In this document: positions 1 to 16,469 of the stretch, piece by piece | How the letters are laid out: each line of letters opens with the position of its first letter | Numbering within the stretch: position 1 is the first letter of the stretch | From: Xanthostigma xanthostigma | Taxonomy: Eukaryota > Arthropoda > Insecta > Raphidioptera > Raphidiidae | Direction: 5' to 3' | DNA: 64,000 bases | Assembly: GCA_963575645.1 (NCBI GenBank) | Contig: OY754469.1 | Span: 14,340,001 to 14,404,000, forward strand | The notes under the pieces: model-generated | What the model was told of the DNA's origin: nothing | The model's database searches: none | Seen by the model: the letters and a program-made list of their open reading frames with translations, nothing else | Position numbers and translations under genes: made by a program

Positions 1-1
1 C

Positions 2-250
2 ACACACGAGTGCGACATTTGTCATCAAACGTTCGGTTATCTCCGATCGCTGCGTCGACACAAGGTTATCCATACGGGCGTCAAACCGTATAGCTGTAAT
101 TTTTGCGAAAAGACGTTCACACAAAAAACTACTTTGACATCGCACATTCGAGTTCATACCGGTGAGCGACCTTACTTTTGTAAAGTTTGCGGACAATCTT
201 TCGGGCAACGATGTTCGTTGAGGTCGCATAAAATCAAAGAAAATCATTAA
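2..250 (+). CDS. C2H2 zinc-finger protein, 3' end only (gene 1 of cluster)
   Basis: Partial gene cut by the left edge; reading frame open from base 2 to TAA at 248-250 (82 residues visible). Three complete C2H2 fingers can be read: CDICHQTF...H, CNFCEKTF...H and CKVCGQSF...H, joined by TGxKP/TGERP-type linkers. The end, KIKENH, closely matches the end of the next gene (HKENH), so this is the 3' exon of a tandem paralogue. The family binds DNA through its finger array; the target is unknown. The N-terminal half, expected to hold a ZAD domain, lies outside the window. The acceptor of this exon is not visible. Unlike gene 3, the finger-rich exon is not interrupted after the position equivalent to its intron 3. 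Confidence 0.88.
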   Translation, partial: THECDICHQTFGYLRSLRRHKVIHTGVKPYSCNFCEKTFTQKTTLTSHIRVHTGERPYFCKVCGQSFGQRCSLRSHKIKENH

Positions 251-305
251 TTTTGTAAAACAATTCGAAAATATATTTTATCTAATATAATTTGTAAGAA
301 ATTTA

Positions 306-401
306 AATAAAACGAAACATATTCATATGTAATTATTATGAAATACAAATGAATGCATAAAATATGGTCTGTCATTTTGATTGTATTCAACTGTCAATAA
401 A
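306..401 (+). terminator. poly(A) signals of gene 1
   Basis: AATAAA at 306-311 and again at 396-401, 56 and 146 bases after the gene 1 stop. Either could direct 3' end formation. Confidence 0.5.
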
Positions 402-587
402 GATTTCAAATGAAAACTGCGCTTTATGAATATTTATTAATAACAATTATACGTATTTTATGTCAAATAATAAGACTTCTGTTGGTATATCACATTTAAA
501 TGTAATAAATAATCGGAAAGGTCAGGGCACAAAAAAAGTTGCGGATTTACGGAAGAACCTTAATTCTTAATGAAAACAAGATTAAAA

Positions 588-3500
588 ATGAAGAATGAAT
601 CTAAAGAAAATGTATGTCGCGCCTGCATGTCTGAAAATTCTAAAACGGTGCCAATTTTTCGAAATGGTGACGAGTCAACAGTGAACAGTTGTGCTAGCAT
701 GATAATGGCGTGCACCACTGTACAGGTAAACGATTTTCACGAAGCGGGGCGTAAACAAACAGTTTTGTCGCATAAAGCGTATGTAATTTCAAATCACAGA
801 AAACTTGGTTACCTGTGATTTTGAAATTACCAGACGTCTTGAGCGGCACTGCTATGTAGTCTTTACTGTTGTGCAATGAAATGCTTTTTTCTTATTTTGT
901 ACGTTTTTATACCCACCAATGTCAATAAGCCATACAAATAAGAATTATGAAAGATAAAATTTGTCACGTATTTATAATATTTCTTAATAAAATATGCATG
1001 ATAACATACGCATAAAATCATATACCTGTTTAAGTAGGTCATCCAAATTTTAATTTAAAATTATTTAAAAAAAACTAATACTAACAGTTTTTATAAACTA
1101 ATGTACATTTTTTCATTTTAAAATGCACACTTCAAAAATCCGTGTGTGTGAGCTTATGTGCTGCTTGCATCAACTGCATTTATTAGAGTTTAAACGACGA
1201 TAATTAAATAATTGCCACAAATTTTTACACTTTCAAGGAAGTCAGTTTTAATTTGTTGTTCATATCGTGTTTAAACTCTTCACAGGAGTTTGAATCTGAG
1301 GTTTTTAGAATTGAGAGAACTGTTCACATTATTAAATTTTAAACTTGTTTATTAACGTTTGTGGGTTGAAATATATAAATTACTTGAAGTTGGATGGTTT
1401 GTTTATTCAGATTAATCCGGGAGATGGATTACCCGAACAAATATGCGTCCAGTGTGCCGATCAAATAAACCAATGTTATTTATTCAAATTAAAATGTGAG
1501 AATAGCGATACGGTCCTTAGAGAAAAATTCGGTTTGACAGAACCGAAAGAAGAATACGACACTGTCGAATATATGGAACAAATACTCAAAACGGACAAAG
1601 ATCAAATTAAAGAGGAAAGCAGTAATAACGATGACAATGAAAACCATTACGATGACAATGATTACTTCAATGACGATAATGACGAGTCCATGACTGAAAG
1701 CGACCCTCCACCGAAAAAAACTGGCAGCGGTAAATTAAAAGACGAACTGAAATGCGAATTCTGCGAAAAGAAATTTCAGCGCAAACAACATCTGAAAAAT
1801 CATACGAAAAATCACACGCACAATAGAAGTTTCGAATGCGAAAAATGTTTCAAAGGTTTCAGTAGGAAAGATTCGTTGATGTCGCATAATTTACTGCATG
1901 CAGACGGAGCCAAAAGAAAATCACAGGAGAAAAAGAAGAGGGCATCGATTAAAGTAGAAAAGAAACACGGATGTGATAAGTGCAGCTGTAAATTTGTTGA
2001 AGAAAATGACCTGATTAAACATATGAACGAGAGACATATCTGCACTATCTGTATGAAAAAAGTGTTTGATTTAAAAGTACATCTGAGGTGAGTTCAATCG
2101 AAAAATTTCGCCGAGCATTTTCGTGACAAAGTAATGTATTTCATTATTGAAGGAGATTTATTTGGTTGAAAAAATAAGGTTTACCAGAGTATCGCTTGTG
2201 GCCAGTGTTTCGAAAAATATATTTTCATCTTCAGGGCTTTAATGCAAGTTGAGATGTTAAATTGTGCAAATTATTGTAATATACACGATCATTTACATTA
2301 TGAATTTCAACAGTTTTTAAATTTAAAAATATTATAAAACAGTTTTTTTGATAAAATAAATAGATAAAATAAATAAAAGTACAATATTTATTTTCACATT
2401 GGACAGAACAATTTTATCAAAAAAACTATTATGATATTTTTAAATTTAAAAACTGTTGAAATTCATAATCTAAATGATCATATAATATATTACAATAGTT
2501 TGCACAATTTACCATCTCAACTTGCATTGAGGCCCTGAAGATGAAAATATATTTTTTGAAACGTTGGCTACAAGCGATACTCTGGTGAAGCTTAGTTTTC
2601 AATTGTTCCTCAACTGAATAAATCTCCTTCAATACATATTTTTGGAACAAAACTTCTACTAACAAGTATTTCATTATATTATTATGTTAAAACGTGTGCC
2701 GTATGAACATTTTAATTAAAGTTTAAGACAAATCAGAAATGATTGCTGTACGAATTGAAACATATCACTTCATAAGAGAACTATTAAAGACCGCACACAC
2801 GCATAAATCTGCACAATGTCGCATAAACTAGATCGGCATAAACCAGCTAATTTTAGTGCAGGTTTCGTAATGTACAGTAAACATTTTGCAGTTTTCAAAT
2901 AGTTTTATCAATGCAAATTAATTAATGAAAACGACACATCACTTGCACAGTAGAACGGTCCAGCACGAATATAGACAAAATTTGCAGGTGGCTGGTTGTA
3001 GGCGCTGGTCTAATGCGCACAACTCCATTAAATAACATGAGCACCTTCATGAACAGGCTTTTTTGCTCCGTGCTGTGCAGATTTATGCTTGGCAAGTGTG
3101 CGTGGTTGAGATTTTTTTTTTTTTTTTGAGATACGCCACTTCCTAACAGCGGTGACGATGTGTTGAACCCTGAAAATCTTCATCATACGATATAATCAAT
3201 TTTTTTTTATTTTGTCGAAATGCACTTTGAGGCTAAATTTGAAATAACACTATTTATATTCGTATTGTTGGTCTCTACAGGTCCTTTTTGAATAGTCTTT
3301 TCACACAATACAGTGTAACCTCTTTATAACGAATCTCAAGGGACCGAGCATTTTTTTCGTTATAAAGAGTTTTCGTTATATGGAGGGAAGAAAGAAAAAT
3401 AACCAAATTTCACCTAATTCGTTTATTCCAAGCACTATGCCTGACGTTTTTTGCTATGCCAATATTTGTTTTGTATTTTATTAAGTATCTTATGCATGAC

Positions 3501-5467
3501 TTGGGATGTGATGGAATCATCTTCATTACACAATAGGAATTTTTCGATAAGTTTGTCAGCATCAAGTGCTTGTTGAATGTTGCTGATTGTTCAGAATCGT
3601 CCTCTTTACGTCTGTAAATATTTGCTGACGCCTAAATGTGAACATATTTCTTCGTAATAGAGAATGGCCGTTGCGCTATAAAGAGGGTATTAATGTATGG
3701 GCTTTAAGGTAAACCAACCAAATTGTAAACATTTCTACGTTATAGCGAGTTTTTCGTTATAACGAATGACGTTATAAAGAGGTTACACTGTATTTATTAA
3801 ATAATTATATATTGATGGCACAATCAACCATCGTACACACATCATAACCTTCTACTACCTCTCCACTTAATAACTATATCAGTCTTATACAGTGTGTCCC
3901 CGGATTGAGTTCACAATAGGTGAGATTGACCAAAAATTTTCGAATTGGAATTTCATATTTTGGGATTCCGCCCTGCTTAGTCTTAAACTTATTTTTAGTT
4001 TACTTTCGATTTTTTTACATCAAGTAGGCCTTTACAGTTAAGCAAAACCTTTTTTCGTTTCAGGTAAAGTACCTTTTCCGTTCATAGTACGCAAAAGTGT
4101 CACTAAGAAAAGTTGTTCACAATGGAAAATTATGGCGTTATGCAAATTTTCAGAATGATCGGCCTACTTTGATAAAATCCGCTTTTGTTTTGTTTTGTTT
4201 GAAAAACAATCGCGTGGAGGAAGCCAAATACAGTAATTGGAGTTTAATTTATTTTTTTGATAAACTGTGAAAATTTGAATTTGAACATTTCTAATTACTC
4301 TATTTTCTCATCTAAGATTTATCGTGTAATCGTTAATAATAAATATTTTTCTCCTCTTTTCTACTTCTATTATCAAAGTAGGCCGATCATTCTGAAAATT
4401 TGTATAACGCCATAATTTTTCATTGTGAACAACTTTTCTTAGTGACACTTTTGCGTATTCTGAACGGAAAAGGTACCTACTTTACCTGAAACGAAAAGAG
4501 GTTTTGCTCAACTGTAAAGGCTTATTTGATTTAAAAAAATCGAAAGTAAACTAAAAATAAGTTTCAGACCAAGCAGGGCGGAATCTCAAAATATGAAATT
4601 CCAATTCGAAAATTTTTGGTCAATCTCACCTATTGTGAACTCAATCCGGGGACACACTGTATATACTTAAAATTAGGTTATTAATTGTAAAATTGTTTTA
4701 TGAAATGTGTTCACAGTCAAACTAAGTATTATTGTGAGCATAATTATAATTTATTGCTGACACTTCATAAACAACAAATAACGTTTTATTTACTAATAAC
4801 GAATTACTTAACATAGTATGTATCCACTACAATTTTCATCGATTCTTGTCATTTAACAATTCTAATAACTCTTCAATAAATAAAATTATTGAAGAGTTCT
4901 AATCAGACGTTAATCAAAGATTTGAATTCTAATAACTATTGCAGATCACACAATGGCGAAAAGACATTCCTCTGTTCCACGTGCGGCAAAAGTTTCAACC
5001 AAATTGGAGGCTTGAAACAACACATGTTATATCACAGCGGAATAAAATCGTTTGTGTGTGAAGTTTGTCAGACGAGTTTTGTGACGAAAGGCTCGCTAGT
5101 CAAACATTCGCGCATCCATTCGGGCGACAGACCGTATCAGTGCGATATATGTAGTGCCACGTTCTCGCGTTCGGACACTCTCAACACGCACAGGGAGCTC
5201 GTGCACTTCGGCAAGAAGAATTACGAGTGCGACATCTGCCACAAAAACTTTTCACAGTCGCATGCCCTCGTTAGACATAAACTGATACATTCCGGTGAAA
5301 AACCGTACAGTTGTAATTTTTGCGAGAAGAAGTTCACGCAGAAGACGACGCTGACGGCGCACCTAAGAATCCACACGGGCGAAAAACCGTACCTGTGTAA
5401 TACTTGTGGGCAAGTGTTCGGCCAGAGATCGACGCTAAGGTCACACAGACACAAGGAAAACCACTGA
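588..5467 (+). CDS. ZAD-C2H2 zinc-finger transcription factor, complete (gene 2)
   Basis: Three coding exons: 588-725, 1411-2087, 4945-5467 (1338 nt, 445 residues). Donors CAG/GTAAAC and GAG/GTGAGT, acceptors TTCAG/ATT and TTGCAG/ATC; phases 0 and 2 join in frame. The ZAD domain is split by intron 1: VCRAC (C10, C13) in exon 1 and CVQC (C58, C61) in exon 2; ZADs usually mediate dimerisation. An acidic linker (about residues 107-145, rich in D, E, N) follows, then ten C2H2 fingers to the C terminus; the fourth (CTICMKKVF...HLRSH) is short and spans intron 2. I chose the ATG at 588 rather than 570 because it aligns with the start of gene 3 (KSKENVCR). A nuclear DNA-binding regulator is expected from the family; targets are unknown. 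Intron 2 (2.86 kb) is filled with four inverted-repeat insertions. Confidence 0.9.
2148..2665 (+). mobile_element. Foldback retroposon-like element, 12-bp target duplication
   Basis: Two inverted arms of roughly 180 bases (outer ends TTGAAGGAGATT near 2148 and AATCTCCTTCAA near 2633) are followed by a 32-base non-palindromic tail. GTATTTCATTAT occurs at 2136-2147 and again at 2666-2677, a perfect 12-bp duplication. The right arm carries CTGAAGA (2535-2541), an AAAATATATTTT hairpin, then GAAA (2558-2561). No coding capacity. Lies in intron 2 of gene 2. Confidence 0.72.
3311..3790. mobile_element. pogo/Tigger-like MITE with TA duplication
   Basis: Ends CAGTGTAACCTCTTTATAAC and its complement (..TTATAAAGAGGTTACACTG), flanked by TA on both sides; 480 bp. 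The CGTTATA motif recurs several times inside. No transposase reading frame. Confidence 0.75.
3890..4659. mobile_element. Large snap-back MITE with TA duplication
   Basis: Ends CAGTGTGTCCCCGGATTGAG and its complement, inside TA dinucleotides. The two arms stay complementary for about 280 bases each, so nearly the whole 770-bp element folds on itself. No open reading frame. In intron 2 of gene 2. Confidence 0.78.
4871..4924 (+). mobile_element. 54-bp retroposon scrap with 13-bp target duplication
   Basis: AATTCTAATAACT is repeated exactly at 4858-4870 and 4925-4937. Between them are a short hairpin (CTTCAATAA...TTATTGAAG) and the tail TCAGACGTTAATCAAAGATT, shared with the element at 48199-48529 and, inverted, with 41743-41832. 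The right duplication supplies the sequence 7 bases from the splice acceptor of gene 2 exon 3. Confidence 0.7.
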
Positions 5468-5508
5468 ATAATTATTTTAATTTAGTTATAGTACTAAGCT
5501 CTTTTAAA

Positions 5509-5514
5509 AATAAA
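5509..5514 (+). terminator. poly(A) signal of gene 2
   Basis: AATAAA 42 bases after the gene 2 stop codon; no better signal nearby. Confidence 0.5.
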
Positions 5515-5576
5515 TCTTTTTTGAATTTATTTGATAAACTGTATTTTTTATTATTAAAATTTGAAAGAAAAAAAAA

Positions 5577-5793
5577 ATTGGTTGTCTGTAAAGTCGGTTT
5601 ACGGACGATAATTTTACGTGATAACGTATTCCGTAATACATAACCTAAATTTTAGTAGCTGTCAAACTTGGGCCGAAGCATACTGCGCTCTCGCTTGCAC
5701 GCACAGGGTCAGGCGGAACGTTAGGAACGTTACACTTTTTCGTGGGTGCAGCTGGTGTTTCATCAATTTATAAGACGTTATCATGTCAAAACA
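5577..5793 (+). repeat. Dispersed repeat E, short internally deleted copy
   Basis: Both halves match the outer parts of 20527-21178 in the opposite orientation: TCGGTTTACGGACGATA at the left and CAGGGTCAGGCGGAACGTT at the right. About 470 bases of the longer copy's interior are replaced here by about 45 different bases. It fills much of the gene 2 to gene 3 spacer (5468-6188); nothing else is recognised there apart from the presumed gene 3 5' UTR. Confidence 0.65.
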
Positions 5794-6188
5794 TTGTCTT
5801 GAACACAACTGAACTGTAGAATGTAGTCAAAGCTGTAAAGATTACACACAGGCTGGATGTGCACTTTGAGCATTCTATTTTTGCAATATTATTAGAATTT
5901 ATAGTAAGTAATACTAATAAAGAAATTCGTGCGAAGTATATCAATGAAGACGGCAAGGGATGTTTCAGAAAAATGATAATTTTATGTTTACAAAAATATG
6001 GAACGTAAAAGATGCATAATTGTCAAAACATTCACAACGCAATATTATTTTTCTAAATACGTTGCATTAATTTGAAACCAGAGTTTTTGTCATCCAGACG
6101 TTCTCAACTTGTTTTTGAGCGGAAAACCTTGCATGGTCTCCAAATATCAGTAAAATAAAAGAGTGACGTATAAAATTTAGTAATTAAA

Positions 6189-11514
<5,326 letters not shown>

Positions 11515-11752
11515 TAATACCTCCACCACCCTATTTTATTTAGCGTAATTAATTAAATATAAATGTGTTTTAACGAAAATATAAAATTAGTACTTATATA
11601 TACGATGTCTTGTCATATGTTTATACCATTTGACCAGCTCCGTCCTGTTTTACGATTATTTTAGGGTTTTCATTTGTTTTAATCTAGACTTCAGAATGCC
11701 GCGTATTTAAACTGCGACCTAATATTTTCTTTATTCTGATTTTCATAATTGA

Positions 11753-11758
11753 AATAAA
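11753..11758 (+). terminator. possible poly(A) signal of gene 3
   Basis: AATAAA 239 bases after the stop codon of gene 3. Earlier variants such as ATAAAA near 11580 are also possible. Confidence 0.35.
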
Positions 11759-11826
11759 CAGCAGTTTCACAATTTTGAGATTCAAAACTTGTAAAAATAG
11801 CATACCTACGTAATTTTTATTGATAA

Positions 11827-12172
11827 CTAGCGGTCCCGCCCGGTGTCACCCGGGCGCAAAAGAACGAATGAGGGGGGAGGAACATGGGTACGCACGTCCA
11901 TCTTAATTTACCGAGATGAATGTTGTGTCCAAATTTCATGATGATCGGAATTACCATTCAAAAGTTTTTGTCGGACGGAAAAATTTTGAGTTATATTTTG
12001 CAACATTTTTCATTGATGCTCCGCTCCTAGCGTGATATTATATAGCCTATAGCCATCCTCAATAAATGGACTATCCAACAAAAAAATGTTTTTTCAAATC
12101 AAACCAGTAGTTCCTGAGATAAGCGCGTTCAACCAAACAAACAAACTCTTCAGCCTTATATATTAGTATTGA
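11827..12172 (-). mobile_element. Helitron family 1, minus orientation
   Basis: On the minus strand it begins TCAATACTAATATATAAGG and ends ...GGGCGGGACCGCTAG, with A/T flanks as expected for Helitrons (5' TC, 3' CTAG). Non-autonomous; same family as 37566-38183 and 40703-41072. Confidence 0.7.
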
Positions 12173-12597
12173 TATAAAACCACGAAGTCTGTGACTAGGA
12201 GACCCAGCTCGAGCGTAGCGGTGGACTGATATCTGTCGCATGAACCAATATGGCGTCAGCTACTGGGTACTAACCCACACACGTTCATGGCTTACATATG
12301 TGTGTAGTGTCTGTGAAGTTAAACAACTTTGGTAAGTATGGCGAAAACAGGTTGAAAGAACCGAAGTTTTTTCAGGTAGTGATAACGACGCCATCTCGCG
12401 TGCGCCAGAAAACGGTCCATCTCGAAACACAGCAAGCATATAAGAAGCTAGCTCTCCTGGTTACAGACTTCGTGTATAAAACTATAATAATAATTAATTA
12501 ATCAAAAATATGATAACTCCACCCCACTGACTTCCTCGCTCGACCATATTGATTACGAATTTTTGTAAACTAGCCTTTCTAAAATGTTCTACAACAT

Positions 12598-13052
12598 AGC
12601 ATATGGGCTATGTGCAGGGAGGCGGGGTTACAAATTTTTCGATGCGAGCGTTTGTGGTGAGCACTAGGGGAAACTTCAAACTCAAATTTTCCGTGTGTCA
12701 ATGAGCACTGTTTATTAAAAGTCAAAATAGTTATAATTTTATAAAGTTTTTTAATTACAAAGAAAACATAGGAAAACTAAGCGATCTGGAAATGCTTGTT
12801 GTGTTCCGGGCTGTTGCGCTGATGGCGATTTAAGTAAAATAAATACCATTGACGCTCTAATTTGACGTTCCGCTGTCAGTGTAAACAAATTAACATCAGT
12901 TTTTCTTATTACATTTCTTTTTTTGACACATCATGGCCAACTAAAGTTTTTGACTTATCACCTTAGAAACATGTCGCGATTTCCATTAAAAGTGAGTTCA
13001 ATAATTCTCTATTACCCACTAGCGGCGCTAGTAGGCTTCGTGCACACAGCTT
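12598..13052. repeat. Dispersed repeat J, copy 1
   Basis: About 455 bases matching 28877-29325 in inverted orientation, including GTGGTGAGCACTAGGGGAAA and GACTTATCACC. No terminal inverted repeats or coding region recognised. Confidence 0.65.
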
Positions 13053-13398
13053 ATACATCGATTTATGAAATGTGAACAAAATCGCAAATTTGGTTTTTGT
13101 TCGTCTATCTTTATTTAGGAGAGTAGGTGGAAAATATAAAATGACCATTAACAAGACTTCACTCCCAAGGTTGCTTGACGTTAAAAATCAACTAAAAATC
13201 AGTTTTGATTATTTTCTCAACCTAAATATGATTAGTGTATCGCGAAAATTCATTCCAATTCCGTTTGCAATGTATAGATAACGAAAATCCATTGATTTCA
13301 TAGTATTATTATGTAGGTAGTAGCAGATCCAGTGAAATACTTTTAATATAATAATATGAGTTACATTACTCGAAATGACCAAATTATAAATCCATATA

Positions 13399-13956
13399 CA
13401 GAGTGGCGCAGAGGAAACGCATGTTTTTCACCTAAGCATAACATTTTATATTTTCAAGATACTGTTGTTTCAATTACAGCTAAATGAAGTAATAATAATG
13501 CACTTTTAAATCAATTATGGAAAATAATGTCAGTCGAGTGTCGCCCTGCTTCGCGGTCGCACATCTCCAACCGCTCTTGGAAATTGTGCATCACATTTAA
13601 AATCATTTCTGGCGATTTCTTGACGAATAGCAATTTTCAGTCCTTTTTGTGGGGTTACCTTAAGTCTAAAGTGTACGCTAACAAGCCCCGTACGTTACAG
13701 GAACTGAAAATTGCTATTCGTCAAGAAATCGCAAGAGTACCACATGAAATGATTTTAAGTGTGATGCACAATTTTCAAGAGCGTTTGGAGATGTGCGACC
13801 GCGAAGCAGGGCGACACTCGACTGACATTATTTTCCATAATGGATTTAAAAGTGCATTGTTATTACTTCATTTAGCTGTAATTAAAACAACAGTATCTTG
13901 AAAATATAAAATGTTATGCTTAGGTGAAAAACATGCGTTTCCTCTGCGCCACCCTG
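13399..13956 (+). mobile_element. mariner-like snap-back element with transposase C-terminus
   Basis: Ends CAGAGTGGCGCAGAGGAAAC and complement, flanked by TA; complementarity continues about 200 bases into each arm. The plus strand encodes a transposase C-terminal piece: LWGYLKSKVY, then RTLQELKIAIRQEIARVP and MHNFQERLEMC, typical of insect mariner-type DDE transposases just past the last catalytic motif. The upstream catalytic domain is absent, so the element is non-autonomous. Confidence 0.78.
13527..13901 (+). pseudogene. Truncated mariner-type transposase (C-terminal part)
   Basis: Open frame of 124 codons; only about residues 46-117 look like transposase (FLWGYLKSKVYANKP to the GRHSTDIIFH end). 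The N-terminal 45 residues are the inverted-repeat arm read in frame. It lacks the DNA-binding and most catalytic residues and cannot be active. Confidence 0.65.
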
Positions 13957-14434
13957 TACTACCCAAAATTTATTTCACCCCCTTAAGTTTCTTGCGTCGC
14001 TAAAATTACTTAATTTTCGAACGTCTATAATTAGGAAATATCTATTCACCCCGTTAGGCGCTCTTGGAAAAAATAAATAAATCACAATTATTTCACGGAA
14101 AGAATTTTTAATTTTTATGCCAAACTGTTTCGTTCCAAGAATTTTTCAACATTCTGGGAGCATTATCTAGTGTTCTCGTTTTATCGAGGTATGATTCAAT
14201 GACACTAACGAGTGACTTATCAAATCTGTTGCACAACGAGCTGTGATCAGAGAGGCGGAAGTACTATTTCCGCGAGGGAGAACCAAAATATAATCGGGGC
14301 TGTGTACTAAAACTGCCTGGCTGATGGATGGTCTTTACTGTAGATTGTAGAAGCACAATACCGATCGCGCTACAATGATTCCAGTGGCGTGCGCTTGAAG
14401 AACCAAGATTTGCGCTGCGCTGATAGCTAGTATA

Positions 14435-14970
14435 ATACGCGCCAAGGATCTAAAAAGGTTCGGAAGCTAGTCACAAACAGCGTCGCAAAGGCACATTTTA
14501 GAGCCGTTGAGACTCCCACCACCTCCCAGCTGCGTGCACGGAACGTGCGCTCGTCGGTGATTGGCCGTGATCGCTCGTTGCCTTTGTCACTTGTCGCTTT
14601 CCTGCTTTAAGGCCTAGCACACATGAAGAGCGTTCAACGCGCGTTGGCCCAACGCGCGTTTACAATTTCTATACAATTGTATAGAACTGTTTATAATATG
14701 ATAACACGCGTTGGTGGCGCGTTGAACGCGCGTTATCATATAAACAGTTCTATACAATTGTATAGAAATTGTAAATGCGCGTTGGGCCAACGCGCGTTGA
14801 ACGCCTCTCATATAAACTAGGCCTTAAGTACACTCGAGTACGCTATTGTCAAGTTGTTATTGTTATTTTAGTTTTGTTGAGTTGCGAGTTTGTAGTTTTT
14901 CAACAGACTGTACAAGCGCAAGCCCGCATTCGCATCTAACTTCCGAGCCTTTTAGATTCGTGGCGCGTAT
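14435..14970. mobile_element. TIR element L, copy 1, interrupted by a nested MITE
   Basis: Ends ATACGCGCCAAGGATCTAAA and TTTTAGATTCGTGGCGCGTAT. Matches 32250-32575 (inverted orientation) over its length, except that a 213-bp MITE (14611-14823) sits in it at TTAA. Confidence 0.75.
14611..14823. mobile_element. Palindromic MITE M, copy 1
   Basis: Nearly perfect hairpin built on GTTCAACGCGCGTTGGCC and TATACAATTGTATAG blocks. TTAA flanks both ends (14607-14610, 14824-14827); a 3-bp TAA duplication is equally compatible. Second copy at 63687-63896. Confidence 0.8.
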
Positions 14971-16464
14971 TATATAAAAAAATCGCGATACCGCTACTGG
15001 CTTTGGAGGAGGGTGAAAGGTTGGGCGGAAAACTAGATTTTTTTTTAGTCATCGGTGATCAGTCGTTGACAGTCAAATGTGTTTTAGATCGTCCACAAAC
15101 ACGAAGGCAATGAGGATGGGCTCTGCCAAACTTGACAAAACTGTTCTAGTTCGTGGTAGAAACTATTTATTTACAATAACAAACGTTTAACATCACAAAA
15201 AAACTAAAGTACTTCTCTTTATAACGTAACAGAAATGAAACTAATAAAATAAAAGAATAAGTAATAAAGAATATAAAGCCACTATTTATGTACACAAAAT
15301 ATTTACTACACGAAACACAAACATTTATTAAGCACACTTATTTATTAATTATGTACAAGAAATTATTTATGTTAAACCAGCTTTATATAATTGAAATCAA
15401 TGGTTTATTATACCGCACTCCGTACTAGTTATTACACAGCTCATTAATCTATTTATCTCAGCAGTTACCTCAGTACTGTTTACGGTACTGACTGAATAAT
15501 TTATATCACAACTATTTGTCGATTGTTAAACACACTGTATATGACCGACTGTGTCACTCAGCTCGCGCACGCCGTATTTATAGGTGCTGGTTACGTCTTC
15601 GAACGATTTCTTGCACGTTCCAGAAAAATCTACCTGTGTGCGTCATTGTTGTCGTCGAGAACATTCAATAGAACACATTAGCGTCTCAGCTGGGGGGAAC
15701 GTGTAACAATACTTTATGTCGAACAATTGTTTGACAGTTTTCCTGATAACTTTTTGGGTCCCAGACCGACCCTGCTATAAAGGGTATATGTATCAAGCCC
15801 TGTGTATATAACGTTCACGCACCAATTTAAAATGGTCGCGTGTATATAGTTTATGGTAAACATAATTATTTATAAATTATGTCTACAAGTCCTCTTGTCT
15901 TTTCATTTTATCTCCGCCGCTGATTATGAAAACTCTACGTATTATATGGACATATCATAATATGGATATGTGTAACTAATTCACTGGATTATTCAACTAT
16001 ACGTGTAGAAAAATACCAGCGCACATCAAACTAACTTTTATTTAACGAGACGTGTTATCTCGGAGCGTTTTGAACCACTTGCGATGCGAATGTTAAAAAA
16101 GTTAACAAAAGAAAAATTGGTTTATAAGGGACATGACAATAATATAAAATATTGTCTGAAGACACAAGTAATTCAAGAATTACAAGGCGCGAAATTCTAT
16201 AAAATATACCCCGGCGTAATGTTTGAAAATTGTTGTATATTTTTAACGACACTTTGAGCTTAATAATATAATTAAATTAACTTAATCTACGAAAAAAATT
16301 ACAGTTGAAAATATTGCAACACAGAAAGGAAAAAATCATTTTAATAATTTATTAATAATTAGTCACAACCAACTTTTTTATAATTATTCCCCTAAATTAT
16401 TAAAATAATTATATTTCCATTTTGGTACATTTCAATAAAAACTTTCTTTTTATTATTATTTTAT
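14971..16464. other. Intergenic stretch, nothing recognised
   Basis: AT-rich sequence with no supported gene, no clear terminal inverted repeats and no copy elsewhere in the window that I noticed. Confidence 0.4.
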
Positions 16465-16469
16465 TTTTC

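Noticed and set aside
2429-2674. 81-codon minus frame
   Set aside because: It is the right arm of the foldback element 2148-2665.
14614-14820. Two near-identical 65-codon frames on opposite strands
   Set aside because: They are the two strands of the palindromic MITE M read through; not a gene.
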